Source: Epiperipatus broadwayi
Taxonomy: Eukaryota; Onychophora; Udeonychophora; Euonychophora; Peripatidae
Assembly (NCBI GenBank): GCA_028023455.1
Contig: JAQFVV010006310.1
Location: 2,544,001 to 2,608,000, forward strand
DNA: 64,000 nt
Direction: 5' to 3'
Shown here: in pieces, positions 1 through 12,849 of the stretch
Numbering within the stretch: position 1 is the first letter of the stretch
How the letters are laid out: every line of letters starts with the position of its first letter
Position numbers and translations under genes: made by a program
The notes under the pieces: model-generated
What the model was told of the DNA's origin: nothing
The model's database searches: none
What the model saw: only the letters and a program-made list of their open reading frames with translations

Positions 1-1830
1 TGCAATTTTTATAAATAAGATGACATTATCCTGGATCTATACCTTGATAATCAATGCTTTGATGACTGAAGAAATGCTTATAAAATCAAATGCCTTTTCA
101 TTATCTACAAATCCAAAACATAATGGCAATTCATATTCATTCGACCTTTCTACAACTTTTTGCTATGCTTGAATATGATGCACTATACTAAAGCCACTTT
201 TAAATACAGCTTGTTAGTGGCTAATATCCACTGTAAATGAGCTATAATTACTTTGGTAAAAATTTTGTATAGAACTGATAAAAGACTGACAGTGCTCTAA
301 TTTATAATATCATCTTTATTACTTTTTAAAAATATTAATACTGCATTTTTTCCAATCATCTGGTCCATCTTCATTATTTAGACATTTGGTATATAACTTT
401 GTCAAAAAAAATATATTTCTTCACCTGCTTCTTTTAAAATATTGATTTTAATTCTATCATTATTTGCAGCTTTTCCCTTCTTCATAGATTTAATTGCATT
501 TCTCATTTTATTCAAAATTCTGGGCAATTTAGAATTTTCAGTGGTTGTAAGAGGTGCTTTTCTTTGTTATTTATTGCTATGTAATTCTTGATAGGACTTT
601 ACTAAATATTTTGTCAGCCTTTTTTTAGTGAAGAATTTCATCTTTTTTGTCTTATTGCAGATATAGGTTTCATACCAATACCAAGATGTTGCTTTACATT
701 CTTGAGACTTTTATTCTCTTTTCTAGCTTTCCTTACTAATTCAGCATTATACTTTCCTATATCATTATCAATTCTTTTTTGTACCACTTTACAAAATTCT
801 AAATATTCTTCTTAATGCATCATTTTTTATATATTTTCACGTTCCTTCTTTTCTTTATAAATTGTCTTATGTCACTACAAATTTTACTGGTCAATTGCTT
901 TTTTGAATCAGCTTCATTTAAATCTAAATCATGTTCAAAATTTGTTAATATTTGAAAACGATTTGCAAGTCCTAATTTAAATTCATTGGAACTTTTTTGA
1001 ATATTAAGAATATCAACTGTGAATACTGTTTTTCTTATTAATTTTTGTCCCTCTAGTTTTTCATTGACCTTACATGTCACTGAGTGATAACCCCTTCTTT
1101 TGAAATGCCTATTTACTATTAGTCAAAATATAATCTAATTCTGTTGCACTTTCATTTTCATTTAATATTTTTCTCAAAAAAATCATAATATAGTTTTCCT
1201 TTTCTGCTAAGTCCACAAGTCTATGTTCTCTCTCATATTTATATCACCATAATCAAATTTACTTAAAGCACTTTCATCTTACAATCATTTATCAATTCTA
1301 GCATTAAAATTTCCCATGACAATTTTAAAATGTTGTTTGGTCTGATAAAAAGTCTTCAGTACATCCATATAAAAAAATCTCTACTTCTACATCACAATGA
1401 GAACTAGTTGGGGCATAACTATATCTGCATTTGATATCTATCATTAAGTTGAATAATTTAATCTTGGCACTCTATCTGATACACCATGAATCTCCATAAT
1501 ATTGTTCCTCCATTTTTTTATTTATAAAGAATCCTGCTCCCCTTATACATATCCACTTTTTAAATCATCTCTTCACCTTTTCTTATAATTTCACAAAGTC
1601 TAATAATATCCCATTTAATATTATATAGGTTTTTTTCCAATTCTTGCAATCTTCCTTTACTTAATAATGCTGTGGAGTTGAAAGTACCTAAATAAAACAT
1701 CATCAAATAGCAGCCTGGGTCTGAAATAAAAAGATTCTTAGCTCCTTCCATCTTTGACTTATCAACTGCCACCTTAGCTTGCAACTCTACAGCCTCCTGG
1801 GAATAAGTCACGGTTTAGTTTTGTCTGTCA
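1..1830 (-). mobile_element. RTE-like LINE, 5' portion, degenerate (copy 1)
   Basis: Reading the minus strand from about 1.81 kb down to base 1, broken frames give the parts of an RTE-type non-LTR retrotransposon in the correct order. First comes the start of an exonuclease-endonuclease-phosphatase domain (GTFNSTALL followed by LQELEKNLYNIKWDII). Next is the catalytic-type motif IVMGNFNA near 1.30-1.33 kb, then a charged linker (open frame at 820-1080). The start of the reverse transcriptase follows, with FGFVDNEKAFDF near 90-150. The copy continues beyond the left edge, so the RT core and 3' end are not visible. Many stops and frameshifts show it is dead. Family assignment rests on similarity to copies 2-4 and to general RTE architecture. 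The longest surviving frame is 86 codons. Confidence 0.8.
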
Positions 1831-3783
1831 TGATTATAAATATTAAAAAAAATCATCACATACATATTCATTCTGCCTTCAAGAAAACTCAACTGATACT
1901 TCAATTAAGAGCTATCAGTGAACTGAGATGAAAGGTCATGGTGTTTCTTGATCTTAAAACTCAGAAATAAAAAGCCAATAAACTTTCCATGCTGACTAAC
2001 ACATATTGTTGAGTAGCCCATCTATGTTTGTATACTATATGATTAATCACATAATAATACCTGCAATAACAAGAACACATGGCATGGATATTAGGAATTT
2101 ACCTGCTTGGTACTTATAAGGCCTGAAAGAGAAACGAAAGGGTCTCCTTTTAGTTAGCAGCAAATTTATTTTTGCAGCCCTACCCATTAAAAATATACTA
2201 TATATATTTGGATTATAATAGTGGTACAAATAAACAATAACAATATAAAATTTATGAAGAAGTATTTCCAATAATGTATACATTTTGTTTTATATCCCCC
2301 AAATATAAACAAATTAATTAATAATTATAAAAATTCTATATCTAAAAATCAAAAAAATAATATTATTTATAAAAATTATATATACATGCAAATAATCAGA
2401 AATATAAAATATATTAATAACTGTATAAGTTTGAAGGATTTAAGAAAGAAATTTAGGCAGAAACCTTGATAATGAAAGTCTAACATTTAGAGTCATTGTT
2501 GGACATATACATAAATATAAATGTTAGTTATAATTAAGAATTCTTATGAAATAATATAGATATGAGATATAGATCGTTTAAATTAGTACTGAAAATTTAT
2601 GCAGATTGAAGACATATCATGGTGTTATTGTATTCCTATGACTTCAACAAAAAGTAAAATTATTCAGTACTTTATAAGAAGATAAAATTCTGATGCTATC
2701 ACAATATTTAACAAAAAATTTGTTTTACATGAACAATATTCATCAGCAATATTTTAAAATAAAGAATCATAATTGATGAATATCATTATGATAATGTATC
2801 AATATGACCTATTGCAGGTGAGAAAATGACCCAAATTGGTTTTCATTTAGATAGCATGCTAGTCTATATGTCAATAAATGTTATAATAATATGCATTACA
2901 TAATAACTTTTGGTAATTCAGGATAATTTTGCGAATCACTTAAAACTTTTCTGAAGCTCGAATTCTGTTCTGAATGTTAACAACTTCATGAAGATAATAC
3001 ACACCTGTCATTCTCAAATGTGTAATAAGAGAACTTATCAGTTCTATTTAAACAAATAATTATAATGCAAATCCTCTGGTTGAAATAGATTATTTAACAG
3101 AAGTTGCTGAGCAATGTTAATTTTGTAAAAAGAACAATGCAAAAATTTTAAAATAATGTCATTAGTAGCAACAATTAGAAGTTTAACTAAAGTAAAAGAT
3201 CACATCTTTTTATTCAAGTTTTTGTGACTCTTTACCAGTTATGTTTTTTGATTGCTTCCAATAACATATATTTTACTCCTAATCTAAGTTAAACATTAAA
3301 AAAGTGTCCTCAATTTTTGTAATTTTCTAAATACCATTAACAGTAATTGTTTCTTTCAAGACTTTCAAATTCTCACATTGCAATTAAAATCATTAATAAA
3401 TTTTCCTAATAAAATTCTTTGGTATTTTCAGTTATGCTTTTCTAACTTAATATTTTTTTATGTATAAGTATCTCTAAATAATTTAGAAATAGTTAACTTT
3501 TTCAATTAGTTTTGGAATAAACTTAGTCAACAGTTCTTTTTATAGCAATGTTTCAGTATTTTAATTATGACAGGATGACTAAGCATCTTAATAAGTCAAG
3601 ATGGTCCAATTTAGAACATTTGCATAATACTAATTTTTGACCAGATAAAATAAAGACAAAAACTTAGTTTACTGATTTAAAGTAATTATTAAAATCTAAT
3701 GGATGGGCTAAAATTAACTGTAATAACAATGAGAATTTAAGAAATTTTTGTAAATTACATCTGCATTATGACAATTTATGCCA
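1831..3783. other. anonymous AT-rich interval
   Basis: No coding frame, structured repeat or recognisable transposon was found here. A 78-codon minus-strand frame at 2047-2283 has hydrophobic low-complexity character and no motif, and I treat it as chance. Confidence 0.5.
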
Positions 3784-3916
3784 CATATTATAGTGTTCTG
3801 CACAATTTGATCCAGTGTAAAGTAATAGACTCTAGAACTAATGGCTCAAGAATCACAGCTCAGCTTTGCCATTTCTAGTACTCAAACGTCTTATGAACTC
3901 TTGAGCAATCTATTAT
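3784..3916 (+). repeat. SINE-A copy 1 of a tandem trio
   Basis: This is a degenerate copy of a roughly 120-bp family seen about 20 times here. The family has a tRNA-like head (GGTGCAGTGGTAGAATGG in better copies), a middle with GTCCATGGATCATAGCCCAG, and a tail like CTTATGAACTCCTGAGCAAT followed by AAACCATTT. Here the middle and tail are clear and the head is mutated. Confidence 0.7.
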
Positions 3917-3924
3917 TTTGTCTT

Positions 3925-4042
3925 GCATGATTTGGTGCAGTGATGGAATGGCAAAAGAATTCATGATTTATAAATCATAGCCCAGCTATCACTTCTAGTG
4001 CCCAAACTTTTTATGAACTCCTGAGCAATAAACCAATAATTA
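3925..4042 (+). repeat. SINE-A copy 2 of a tandem trio
   Basis: The head TTTGGTGCAGTGATGGAATG and the tail with CTCCTGAGCAATAAACCA are both well kept. It lies head-to-tail with copies on either side, with almost no spacer. Confidence 0.8.
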
Positions 4043-4049
4043 CTTTTGC

Positions 4050-4172
4050 GCTTGGTGCAATGGTAAAATAATTGATTCTGGAACCAAAGGCTCACAAATC
4101 ACTGCTCAGCTCTGCCACTTCCAATGCTTGAACTTCTTATGAATTTCTGAGGAATTGTTGAAGTGAAATAAT
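4050..4172 (+). repeat. SINE-A copy 3 of a tandem trio
   Basis: It contains the head CTTGGTGCAATGGTAAAATA, the middle CACTGCTCAGCTCTGCCACT and the tail ending in TTCTGAGGAATTG. It has the same strand as the two preceding copies. Confidence 0.75.
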
Positions 4173-4615
4173 TTTGAAAAATAAACAATAATAAAAAGAT
4201 TCCCAATTTTTTTGGAAAAAGACTATATTGATTATTTTCTAATGAATGGCAGGATGAAAAAAATGAAAAATTTCATTGGCTTGGAATTTCCTCACCTTCA
4301 GAAGCAAAAAAGGATTTGGATTCAAAACCCCAAAACAAATTAAATACCTAATATTCATTTATGTTTTTATCAACGATTTGAAAAAAAAAATCGTATAAAA
4401 TAAAAAGAAAAAAAATTAATATGATGTCTGCCTTGTTTAGATTTATTTTACTAACATGATTTAATATGGGAAGTATCTATGCAAAGCAATGTGGATGTTG
4501 ATCTGCCACACACGATTGAATTTTGTGATTTCATATATTTCATTTTTAATAGAAATACAGAAACTAATATGATGTTCTGATTATTTATCAAGCACACAGA
4601 AAGTCTGTAATTAGG

Positions 4616-4769
4616 AAGAGAAAGGCTTTAACCTTTTTCACAAGCCTTAAATATTTGTGTAATAGCCAAACAATATAGTGTGAAGTTTGAGAGATTCCTC
4701 TATAGTCAAAACACACACTATTATACAAATGTTTAAGGCATATGTGAAAAAGTTTAAAGCCTTTCTCTT
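4616..4769. repeat. foldback/MITE-like inverted repeat
   Basis: Arms 4616-4665 and 4718-4769 are inverted copies of each other over about 50 bp with a few mismatches (left arm starts AAGAGAAAGGCTTTAACC, right arm ends TTTAAAGCCTTTCTCTT). The loop is about 50 bp. It sits just beyond the 3' limit of the neighbouring hAT fossil. No coding capacity is present. Confidence 0.75.
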
Positions 4770-4789
4770 ACTGATATTTCATTTTTAAA

Positions 4790-5975
4790 ATTCATTTGAC
4801 AAGATATGTATTTAAAAAATTAATATTTTTCTGGAAAAATTTTTACCTTTTGAAAATTCACATTCTGGTTGTGAAGAATAAAAATGAATTAATCTTTCAT
4901 TTTAGATTATGTTTTCACTATATTATTTCCTTAAAGATTTTCTATTACTTTTATTTGTCAAATCATTAACTTAAGCAATAATTAAATTGAAGGCATTCTG
5001 AAATAATTTGAATGTTTTAGTGTCTTTAAAGTCAACAAATGTTTCCAAAAAAGCTTCTTATATTATTTTAATGTTTTTTTTAAAATAAAAGTATAAATAT
5101 GAAATTAGAATTTATCAGAAATTTATAAAAACTTTCATGGCATAGATTTTTTTTTTCAACTGATTTTTGAATAATCTTAAATTTCAAAAGCTTTAACATG
5201 GTAATATAATTTATTATTAAATTGATCACAGCCTTGACAATTACTGAGACAGTGGTAAATATCTATTAAACAAGAAGTTACTTTAAAACATTCCTGCAAT
5301 TTAACCAAAGAATTTCAGCATGATACAGCAAATCATCATATTCATTCTTGATTTTATCAAAAAATAATTTGAACAGTTGATGGTTCAAACTAGTTTTGTA
5401 CATCAAATTTATTGTTTAAATTACAAATGATAATAATTAAATTAAATTTTTAAAAATGTTTTCTGTGATTGCTATAAATTATGCAATGAAATTGCATAGG
5501 TTTTATAATGTTTTTATTATAATAATATTTTTAACCTAATAAAATCAATGTTCTCATGTTGATAATATTTTTGCACCATTTGGTGTTGTCTATGACAACT
5601 CCCATTTCAGTTTTCATCCATCTTGACATATTAAAAAAAATATTTTGATTTATAGTTTGATCTTCTTAAGTTTTTAAGGGTAAACAATTCTCCTGTCCTA
5701 AAACTTTTGATTACAGCTCAAATAAAAGTTGATAATTGTCTAGGCTAATTGAACAGTTTGTAAAATCTTTAACTTTTTATGGCCAATTCTTCAATTATCG
5801 ATGAAGATAAATTTATAACAGCAAATTTCTTAACTTGTTCAGGTCATACCTATTCTGGAATTGCAATACAGACTTATTTTCTAAACTCATCAGTTAAAAA
5901 AGGTCTTCTCTCTTTAGCAATTATTTGGGCAGCTTGTAAACTATCTCAACAGAATTGAAATTTTGATAGGTAATA
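4790..5975 (-). pseudogene. hAT transposase fossil, GTF2IRD2/ZBED-like (hAT-B)
   Basis: On the minus strand from 5975 downward one decayed frame reads LQAAQIIAKERRPF, then PEQVKKFA, then INLSSSIIEELAIK. This is the order and spacing seen in the N-terminal half of hAT transposases of the GTF2IRD2/EPM2AIP1/ZBED type, where IAK..KPFT.GE, CPE....F and LS...V occur. Further on, RQLSTFI and GELFTLKNL fit the following RNase-H-like region. Near 5310-5370, NHQLFKLFFDKI and EYDDLLYHAEILWL match the conserved YHTEVRWLSRG block. Stops occur throughout, so it is inactive. The C-terminal dimerisation region is not clearly visible. Terminal inverted repeats were not found. It is distinct from the hAT copy at 22-23.5 kb. 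Confidence 0.7.
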
Positions 5976-5979
5976 TATA

Positions 5980-7876
5980 TCATTTGTTGTTGCTGATTTT
6001 TAAAATCATTTAATAATTTTTTTTTTCTTATGCAGATCTCCTTAAAATTTATTATAATTTATAGTATGGTTCACAGCATAGGGTGTGGCTTCTAAGTATA
6101 TGCTTTAAATAGTGTTACAATTTTATTTGGTATGAGACATTTACAACAAAATTGTTATTATACAAGAAATAATTTATTCACCAGAATTCATAGTGCAATT
6201 TAAATTTAATTATTTTAATAATAAATTATAAAGAAAATTTCTTTAGATTAAAAATTTATTTAATTTTAAAATATTTCTTTAAATACCTATGCACAAAAAT
6301 TACAATATTTTATTTAAATATTCGGAAAGAAAAAAAAACACAAATAAGAAACTGAATAACAAAAAAATTGTTTTCTCATTACAATCAAAAAGAAAACTCT
6401 TTGAATTTAATATATTGAATAGTTTAGAACCAATTTGAAGTTCACTGCCATTGGAAAATAGATTGAAAATTTTTGTTATTAAATGAGAATTTATTTTTAA
6501 AATATTATTGGTAAACTGAATTTAATTGTAAATAATCCAAGCTATTTTTTGAAATTATAAGGTTTGTAAAATAAAAACAATAAAATGATAATATTTATCA
6601 TAAAAATATATCACATGATAATTTTATTTATGATGATGATAACTTTTTATATCACTTTCATTAAAGTTTGAAATATATTAAAATATATTTATAAATAAAT
6701 ATTGAAAATATTTATAACAATTTTTGGTATTTTCCAATTATTTAATTTCTTATTGTGCTTATAATCAGTACATTACACTCCTTTCATAAAATATAAACAT
6801 CAGTATCAGATAAAATCCTTTTAGATAAGGATCACAGCCCATAGATTAAAGATTTCTGATTCAATACACGAAGTACAATGAATAACTTACAATTTGACAA
6901 TAAAAAAATTTTTATAAATATTTTTGAATTCAACTTTTCAAAAAATTTCAAAACATTTTAAAGTTATAATTCAGTTTTAATTCTAATAATTTTAATAAGC
7001 TAACATTGTAAATATAAACTTATTCACTAAGCAATTAAATCCAAACACTATAATTCAGAAATCAGATTACCAAAGAATCATTTTTAACAAACTTATGCAA
7101 TGCCACTTTCTTGTATTAATGTCAAATTATTAAACAAACAAAAGATAATGACATTTATGTGACTTCCAAGTTGTTAAATGAAATGAGAAACTTTTATATT
7201 AGTGGAAACTTTTATAATTATTAATCAAGCCAATTTACAATTTCAAAGAAGAACCTAAATGTAATTCTAAAAATGGTAATAAACCTGTAAATAAACAACA
7301 CCTATTAAAGATGTAACATTGAGAATATAAATTTATTCATAGACCAACTAAGTCTGAATATGTTACTATAATATTTTCCCCTTACTTTTAGATAATCCTA
7401 AATACAAATTATCTTTAAATTAATGATGGAAAAGAAGGAAACTAAACTTCAAAAAATAAATCACAAAGAATAAAGTCCAATCAAAAACAGATAAAAATAT
7501 GTAGCTGATTATATAAATAAATAATCATAAAGTTGGTAGCTCAGAACCTCATGTGAATTTGAATACCCTAATGGCACATTGGCATAACATTTTTATATAT
7601 GCTACTCAGTTGAGAATCACTCATAAAACCTCTCCCTTGAACTCATCATACTATCACTGCAATAAAATGTACATGAAAAATAAAATAAATACTCAACAAT
7701 TTATAATAATATATTGTTCATGATTATTCTGATGGAGAAAATAATATTAAACAACATGTAATATGAAAAACTGAAATTTTAAGTTAAAATGTGTCAGTTC
7801 AGTCTTCAAAAATATATAAAAATTCATAAATTTTTGATAAAAACTTACTTTAATTAATTTTATAAATAATTTTCAA
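5980..7876. other. anonymous AT-rich interval
   Basis: I found no gene, inverted repeat or transposon protein signature. The sequence is mostly A/T homopolymer-rich DNA. Confidence 0.5.
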
Positions 7877-7877
7877 A

Positions 7878-9058
7878 ACATCACCATCATCATCATCATC
7901 AATCCACTGCAGAATGAAGGTCTCTCCAAGTTTAATCCATCTTTAGCTTCTCTTTGCCACACCACTCATGCACACTTTCTTAATTCATCCATCTATCTCA
8001 CATGTAGTCTCTTTCTGGATCTTTTACAATCTCTTGGAATACAATTTAAGATTTCAATTGTCCATCTATTATCATCTCTTCTAGCAATTCCAGCCCAACT
8101 CCACTTCAGTCTTTTAATTTTTTTCAATGAGGTCAGTAATACCTGTTTGTTCTCTTACTCATATATTGCATTTTCGATCTCTTCTTGTTACTTCTAACGT
8201 GCATCTCTCCATACTTCTTTGAATAGTATGAAGTCTCTGTATTGCTCTTCTATTAAGTGTCCAAGTCTCAGATCCATAAGCAAGAAATAATAAAACATAT
8301 TTATTAAAAAACATCCTTTTCAAACACATAGGCATATTTCCTTTTAGTATCAATTTATTTCTACCAAAAGCACTCCAACCAAGTTTAATTCTATGATTAA
8401 GTTCATCCATTATGTTTCCATCTGTATTAATAATCTGACCAAGATATTTGTAGCTGTTAACTTCTAACTCATCATAATCAATCTTTGTTTTCATATTTTG
8501 AAAAAATCCATTGAACATTACTTTAGTCTTTTTAACTTTTATCTTTAGTCATACTTTCATCTAATAACTCCTGCAACATTTTCTGCAGTTCTAAAGCATT
8601 ATTTGCAAAAACAACTACATCATCTGCAAAATCTAAATGACTTAAATAATCTCCATTTACTTTCACTCCTTTAGCTTCCCATTTTAATCCACAAAATACT
8701 TCTTGCAGCACTGCTGTAAAATGTTTTGGAGATATGGAGTCACCCTGTCTTACACCCTTCTCAATGTTGACTTTCCTAGTATCATTATGTAATCTAATTG
8801 TTGCTGTTGCATTTTTATAAATATTCTTTAAAATATGACAATATCCTGGATCTATACCTTGATGATCCAATTACTGAAGAAATGTTTATAGAATGAAATG
8901 CCTTTTCATAATCTACAAATCTAAAGCATAATGGCAACTCATATTCATTTGTCCTTTCTATAACTTCTCTCAATATCTGCATATGATCTACAGTACTAAA
9001 ACCATTTTTAAATCCAGCTTGTTCTCTCCATACTGAATTAAAAATCACTCTACATATT
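7878..9058 (-). mobile_element. RTE-like LINE, 5'-truncated, with 3' end (copy 2)
   Basis: Three successive minus-strand frames cover the reverse transcriptase and C-terminus. The frame at 8815-9048 has EQAGF and FVDYEKAF. The frame at 8532-8870 has VRQGDSISP (residues 40-48) and the catalytic FADD (residues 81-84, bases 8619-8630). The frame at 8159-8518 has YKYLGQI, GSETWTL and the RSMERCTLEVTRRDR tail typical of RTE ORFs. Two frame changes break the protein. The 3' end is a (GATGAT)-type run on the minus strand at about 7880-7902, matching the ATG/ATC trinucleotide tails of RTE elements. The 5' boundary near 9058 is a truncation inside the RT. Confidence 0.9.
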
Positions 9059-9444
9059 TTTTTTTTGTGTGTGAGCTACAATTTAAATCATAATATTGAC
9101 CGAGTGATTGATTTCTTATTTTTAGATACTTTATGATGATTCTTTTTTAATAATTTGTTATTTTAGATAAACCAATTTTAAAGGGCAACAAAATTATTTT
9201 ATAATTTTAAATTAGATTTAGAAATCTATATTTTATTTTGAATTGAAAAATCTGTATATGTATTGTACAAAATATTATACTGAAATATACAAATAATATA
9301 GCCTAAAGATAGCCAATGTTTACAGTTCTTGTGCCAATTTTTTCATGCACGAGTTCAGAATATGCCACACAAATTTTGTGCTATTATGTAAATTTTATCA
9401 AAAATGGAAATTAATGAAGTCCATTATGCTGTTTTTTAAAATAA

Positions 9445-9627
9445 AAATATATATATTAATAATAATTATATATAAAAAGCTTTTTTCAGTTCACGGTTTT
9501 GTGCCCTTTTCAAATGTTAAGCAATAATTGGTTAATGTTAAGATAAATGCTTATCATTTGAAAGGGCACAAAACCATATGCAAAACAAACCTTTTTATGT
9601 ACAATTATAGTTAATATATTTATATAG
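9445..9627. repeat. foldback element with about 75-bp imperfect arms
   Basis: The inner arms 9495-9523 and 9548-9575 are almost perfect inverted copies (GGTTTTGTGCCCTTTTCAAA against its complement, one indel and one mismatch). Similarity continues outward through TATATAAAAAGC-like sequence to about 9445 and 9627. The loop is about 24 bp. Its size and structure fit a small non-autonomous foldback transposon. Confidence 0.7.
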
Positions 9628-9629
9628 CT

Positions 9630-10883
9630 GTTGTATATGATATTTTTATTATTTATTATAATTTATATTAAATTTTTATAAAAAATATTAATATATATAT
9701 AAATAATATTGTTTTCTTTTTCAGGAATATAATAAAATACTTATAGAAAAAATTTAAAGTTTAAACATTGTTTACTTTAATGAGATTTCCAGTCAGATTT
9801 GCTTTCATCAGATTTTTAATACTGAAGTTAAATTTGTTAATAGGAGCAACAGAGCATTTTTCCAAACATAAATCAGTTAGTTGTGACATCATTTTTTAAA
9901 ATCAATATCATGGATGAAAATAATTTTATAAAGAACAAGTGCAATGTTTATCAAAGGATAATAAACAAAGCACAATCTAAATTAAAAACATCAATTACAA
10001 AATATAAGTTAAAAATTATTATGTACCTATTCTGGACAAAACACTCTAAAATTAAATAAATACATACAAATCCCCCTTCCATCACTTTTTTTTTGATTCA
10101 CTGAATTTGAATTTTTGTTGTACATTTTTTTTCTGTGAATTAATAATAAATGTTTATTGATTACAGCATTACTTCACAAAATCTAAAAAAGCTTTTTATT
10201 TTTATAATAAGAGATGCAATGCACCATATTTAGTCCCAGAATATACCATATTTGATATATGCTTCAAAGATTGCCATACTTGGCATAATCTAACAGAACA
10301 GTAATTTTTTTTTATAAATGACATTTAGATATGAGGTGATTTTAAATTCTTTAAAAAATACTTTTTTAAAAAATAATTAAAACAAATAAATTAACAATAA
10401 AATCAAATTTAAAAAAATCCCTTTTGTGTTTTATATTTTTTATCTTTACTAGTAATATGTGTAAATAATAGTATTACAAAGAAATACAAATATTTATCAC
10501 TTAACTATTAAATTAACAAATCACTTATATATATATAACAAAAGAAATTAAAAAATAAATTTTAAAATTAACAGGTCTAAAAAGAAAATAAAAACAAAAT
10601 GAAGTTTTTTTATATATAATGTTTATTCTCTTCCTCACACATATAATATAAAATTAAACTTGAAGTTTAAAACAACTTTAAAAAGAGTTTCCATAACATT
10701 AAATGATTAATTTAAAAGGAATTAATTTTTTACTAAAAAAAAAAAATCTATATAAAATATAAAAAGGAAAAACATATCTCTAAATTGAAAGATAACAATT
10801 TCTTTACATTCAATGACTATGGTTTTAAATGAAATTAAGTTCTAGAAAAGATTATCAGTTTTATATAATATACAAATCACATG
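9630..10883. other. anonymous AT-rich interval
   Basis: No coding or repeat structure was recognised. It lies downstream of the candidate gene's poly(A) signal. Confidence 0.5.
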
Positions 10884-10893
10884 CCTTTTAAAG

Positions 10894-10899
10894 TTTATT
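10894..10899 (-). promoter_or_regulatory. AATAAA poly(A) signal of the candidate gene
   Basis: The minus strand reads AATAAA about 50 nt after the stop codon of the proposed terminal exon. In so AT-rich a region the hexamer is common by chance, so its value comes only from its position. Confidence 0.35.
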
Positions 10900-10947
10900 T
10901 TATTAACAAAATTTCTTCTTTCATTATTTTAGCACCATCTATAATAA

Positions 10948-12328
10948 TCAGTAGTTACCAGATGGCAGTGCATTATGAATGAGGATTTGGGATTCAAATA
11001 CATTAAGCTTTGAGTCAGATAATGTTATTTCCTAGGGGGGAAAAAAGATGAATACATTTAGAATCAAACTAGTTTCTAAAATATATATTTACTGTTATGC
11101 TATCATATCTATCCAACTATAGAAGCATGTTGGTTTGGATTGTAAACCATAGGAGATTTTAAATTTCAAGTTAAAAGCTTGATAGTAAAGAAAGGAATTA
11201 AAGGAAATTGCCAGATAAAGACAAAAGTCAGAAACTGGTTTAGGGATTAAGTTGTACTGTCATCTGGTCAATATTTATAATTTAAGTTTACATTAGATTG
11301 TGCTAAAGTAAAAAGGGAAGTAGTCTCCATATAACATATATATATATATGATTAGATTCATCTTTACTAATAGATATAAAATTCACCAAATACCATTAGT
11401 CAAAATTCTCTAGAATATACTATTATCTTTACTATACAGAAAAAGAATCAGAATCAGAACTATATCTATACAAATAAGGATATTTCAATACTTCAAAAGA
11501 CAATTTCTTCACTAGCTGAATTAATAAGTTATTTTTCTTATCCAAACACTTTATTATAAACTTTTACATTTTTAAATCTATATTAGCTCTAGCAAAAGAA
11601 TATATCCACTTCATTTCATATTATGGTCAAATAATAATTTCTTTGTATGACAAATCTAATGAACTTTGAAGAATAGTATGAGGCAAAAAATTATGTAAAT
11701 GTGCCCTAAATTGAAAGTAATTTCATAACTTTTACAAGATACTTTGAAAATCCAAAAATTTGCAAGACTAAATTATATATTTCAATCATGCTAACATTAT
11801 TTAAATTTAAACCACTAAACATTACATGATCACCATCTCTTATGCTAGCACATAACTGTATAGAGAGTTTTGCGTGTTCAATTATTAAATTAATTATCAT
11901 TCACATTTTCTTAGAAAAGATATAACTTACTTAAAAATAGCTAGCTAGATTTTTATCACAAGACCAACAACTAAGCATTAAGTCTAATTCCAAGATAGAT
12001 CTTACTTAGAAAATGGTCATCAAACACAAACACTATTCAGTTTCAATGAATAATTTATTAAAACAGATGATCTAACTGACAAAACTGTCAATTTGTAATA
12101 GATAAATGCATTAGTATAAATACTAATTTTTTATTCTCTCATCATAAGTTTTCAGATGAGATTGTATAATATCTTTATTAACCATGGAACAATAGAAAAT
12201 AATTATTGGTCTGGTAAAATTATTACTTCATTCTGACTCAGCATTTCGGTTAATAATACAGCAAAATATTAGAATCGAAAATCACTTCCATGTAAAGTTT
12301 ATATTTTTCCAGGTAACCAGAGTCAAAA
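10948..12328 (-). CDS. candidate host gene, last three exons (unrecognised protein)
   Basis: Three minus-strand segments have splice-like borders and compatible phases. Exon x (12328-12286) follows the pyrimidine-rich acceptor TTTGTTTCTTTTCAG, reads FDSGYLEKYKLYME and ends at a GTGATT donor in phase 0. Exon y (11855-11736, exactly 40 codons) follows CTCTCTATACAG, begins LCASIRDGDHVMFSG and ends at GTAAAA in phase 0. Exon z (11031-10948) follows the strong acceptor TTTTTTCCCCCCCTAG, begins EITLSDSKLNVFES, ends NALPSGNY and then stops. Phases agree at both junctions. I do not recognise the protein. Upstream exons were not identified. Each piece is short enough to arise by chance, so the argument rests on the strong acceptors, the phase agreement and the protein-like composition. 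Confidence 0.42.
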
Positions 12329-12849
12329 CTGAAAAGAAACAAACATTCAATCTCAAACAATAAAATTTGCAAATTCTAATTGAAATAACATCCAACTTAA
12401 AAATATCCACAAAGTTCTGAACCAGATAAATTAATTTTTCAATAGTAATAAACATTATCACATTACTCATATATTAAATTACCTATACAATTACAATAGT
12501 TTTAAATTCTTATCAAGTTTTTTTTCCAGAAAATATGGAAATTATTATTATACCAAATATATACAGGCACAATTACTTCTAAAACATCAATATATTTGAA
12601 ATTACAATTGTTATGCCAGTTAATCAGCAAAACTGTTGAACAGAAATATATATATAATCTCATTATACATCAAATTATCTTTATACATGCTGCTTTACGT
12701 ACATATATATTATTACATTTATTGGCAATAAGACTATTGCATGAGATTCTTCATATACCGTTTTTTTTTTTTGTTATTAAGAAATTTTACTAACATTTAA
12801 TTTAGTAAATTCATTTATATTATCGGAGTTCAATTAAATTTTTTATAAA

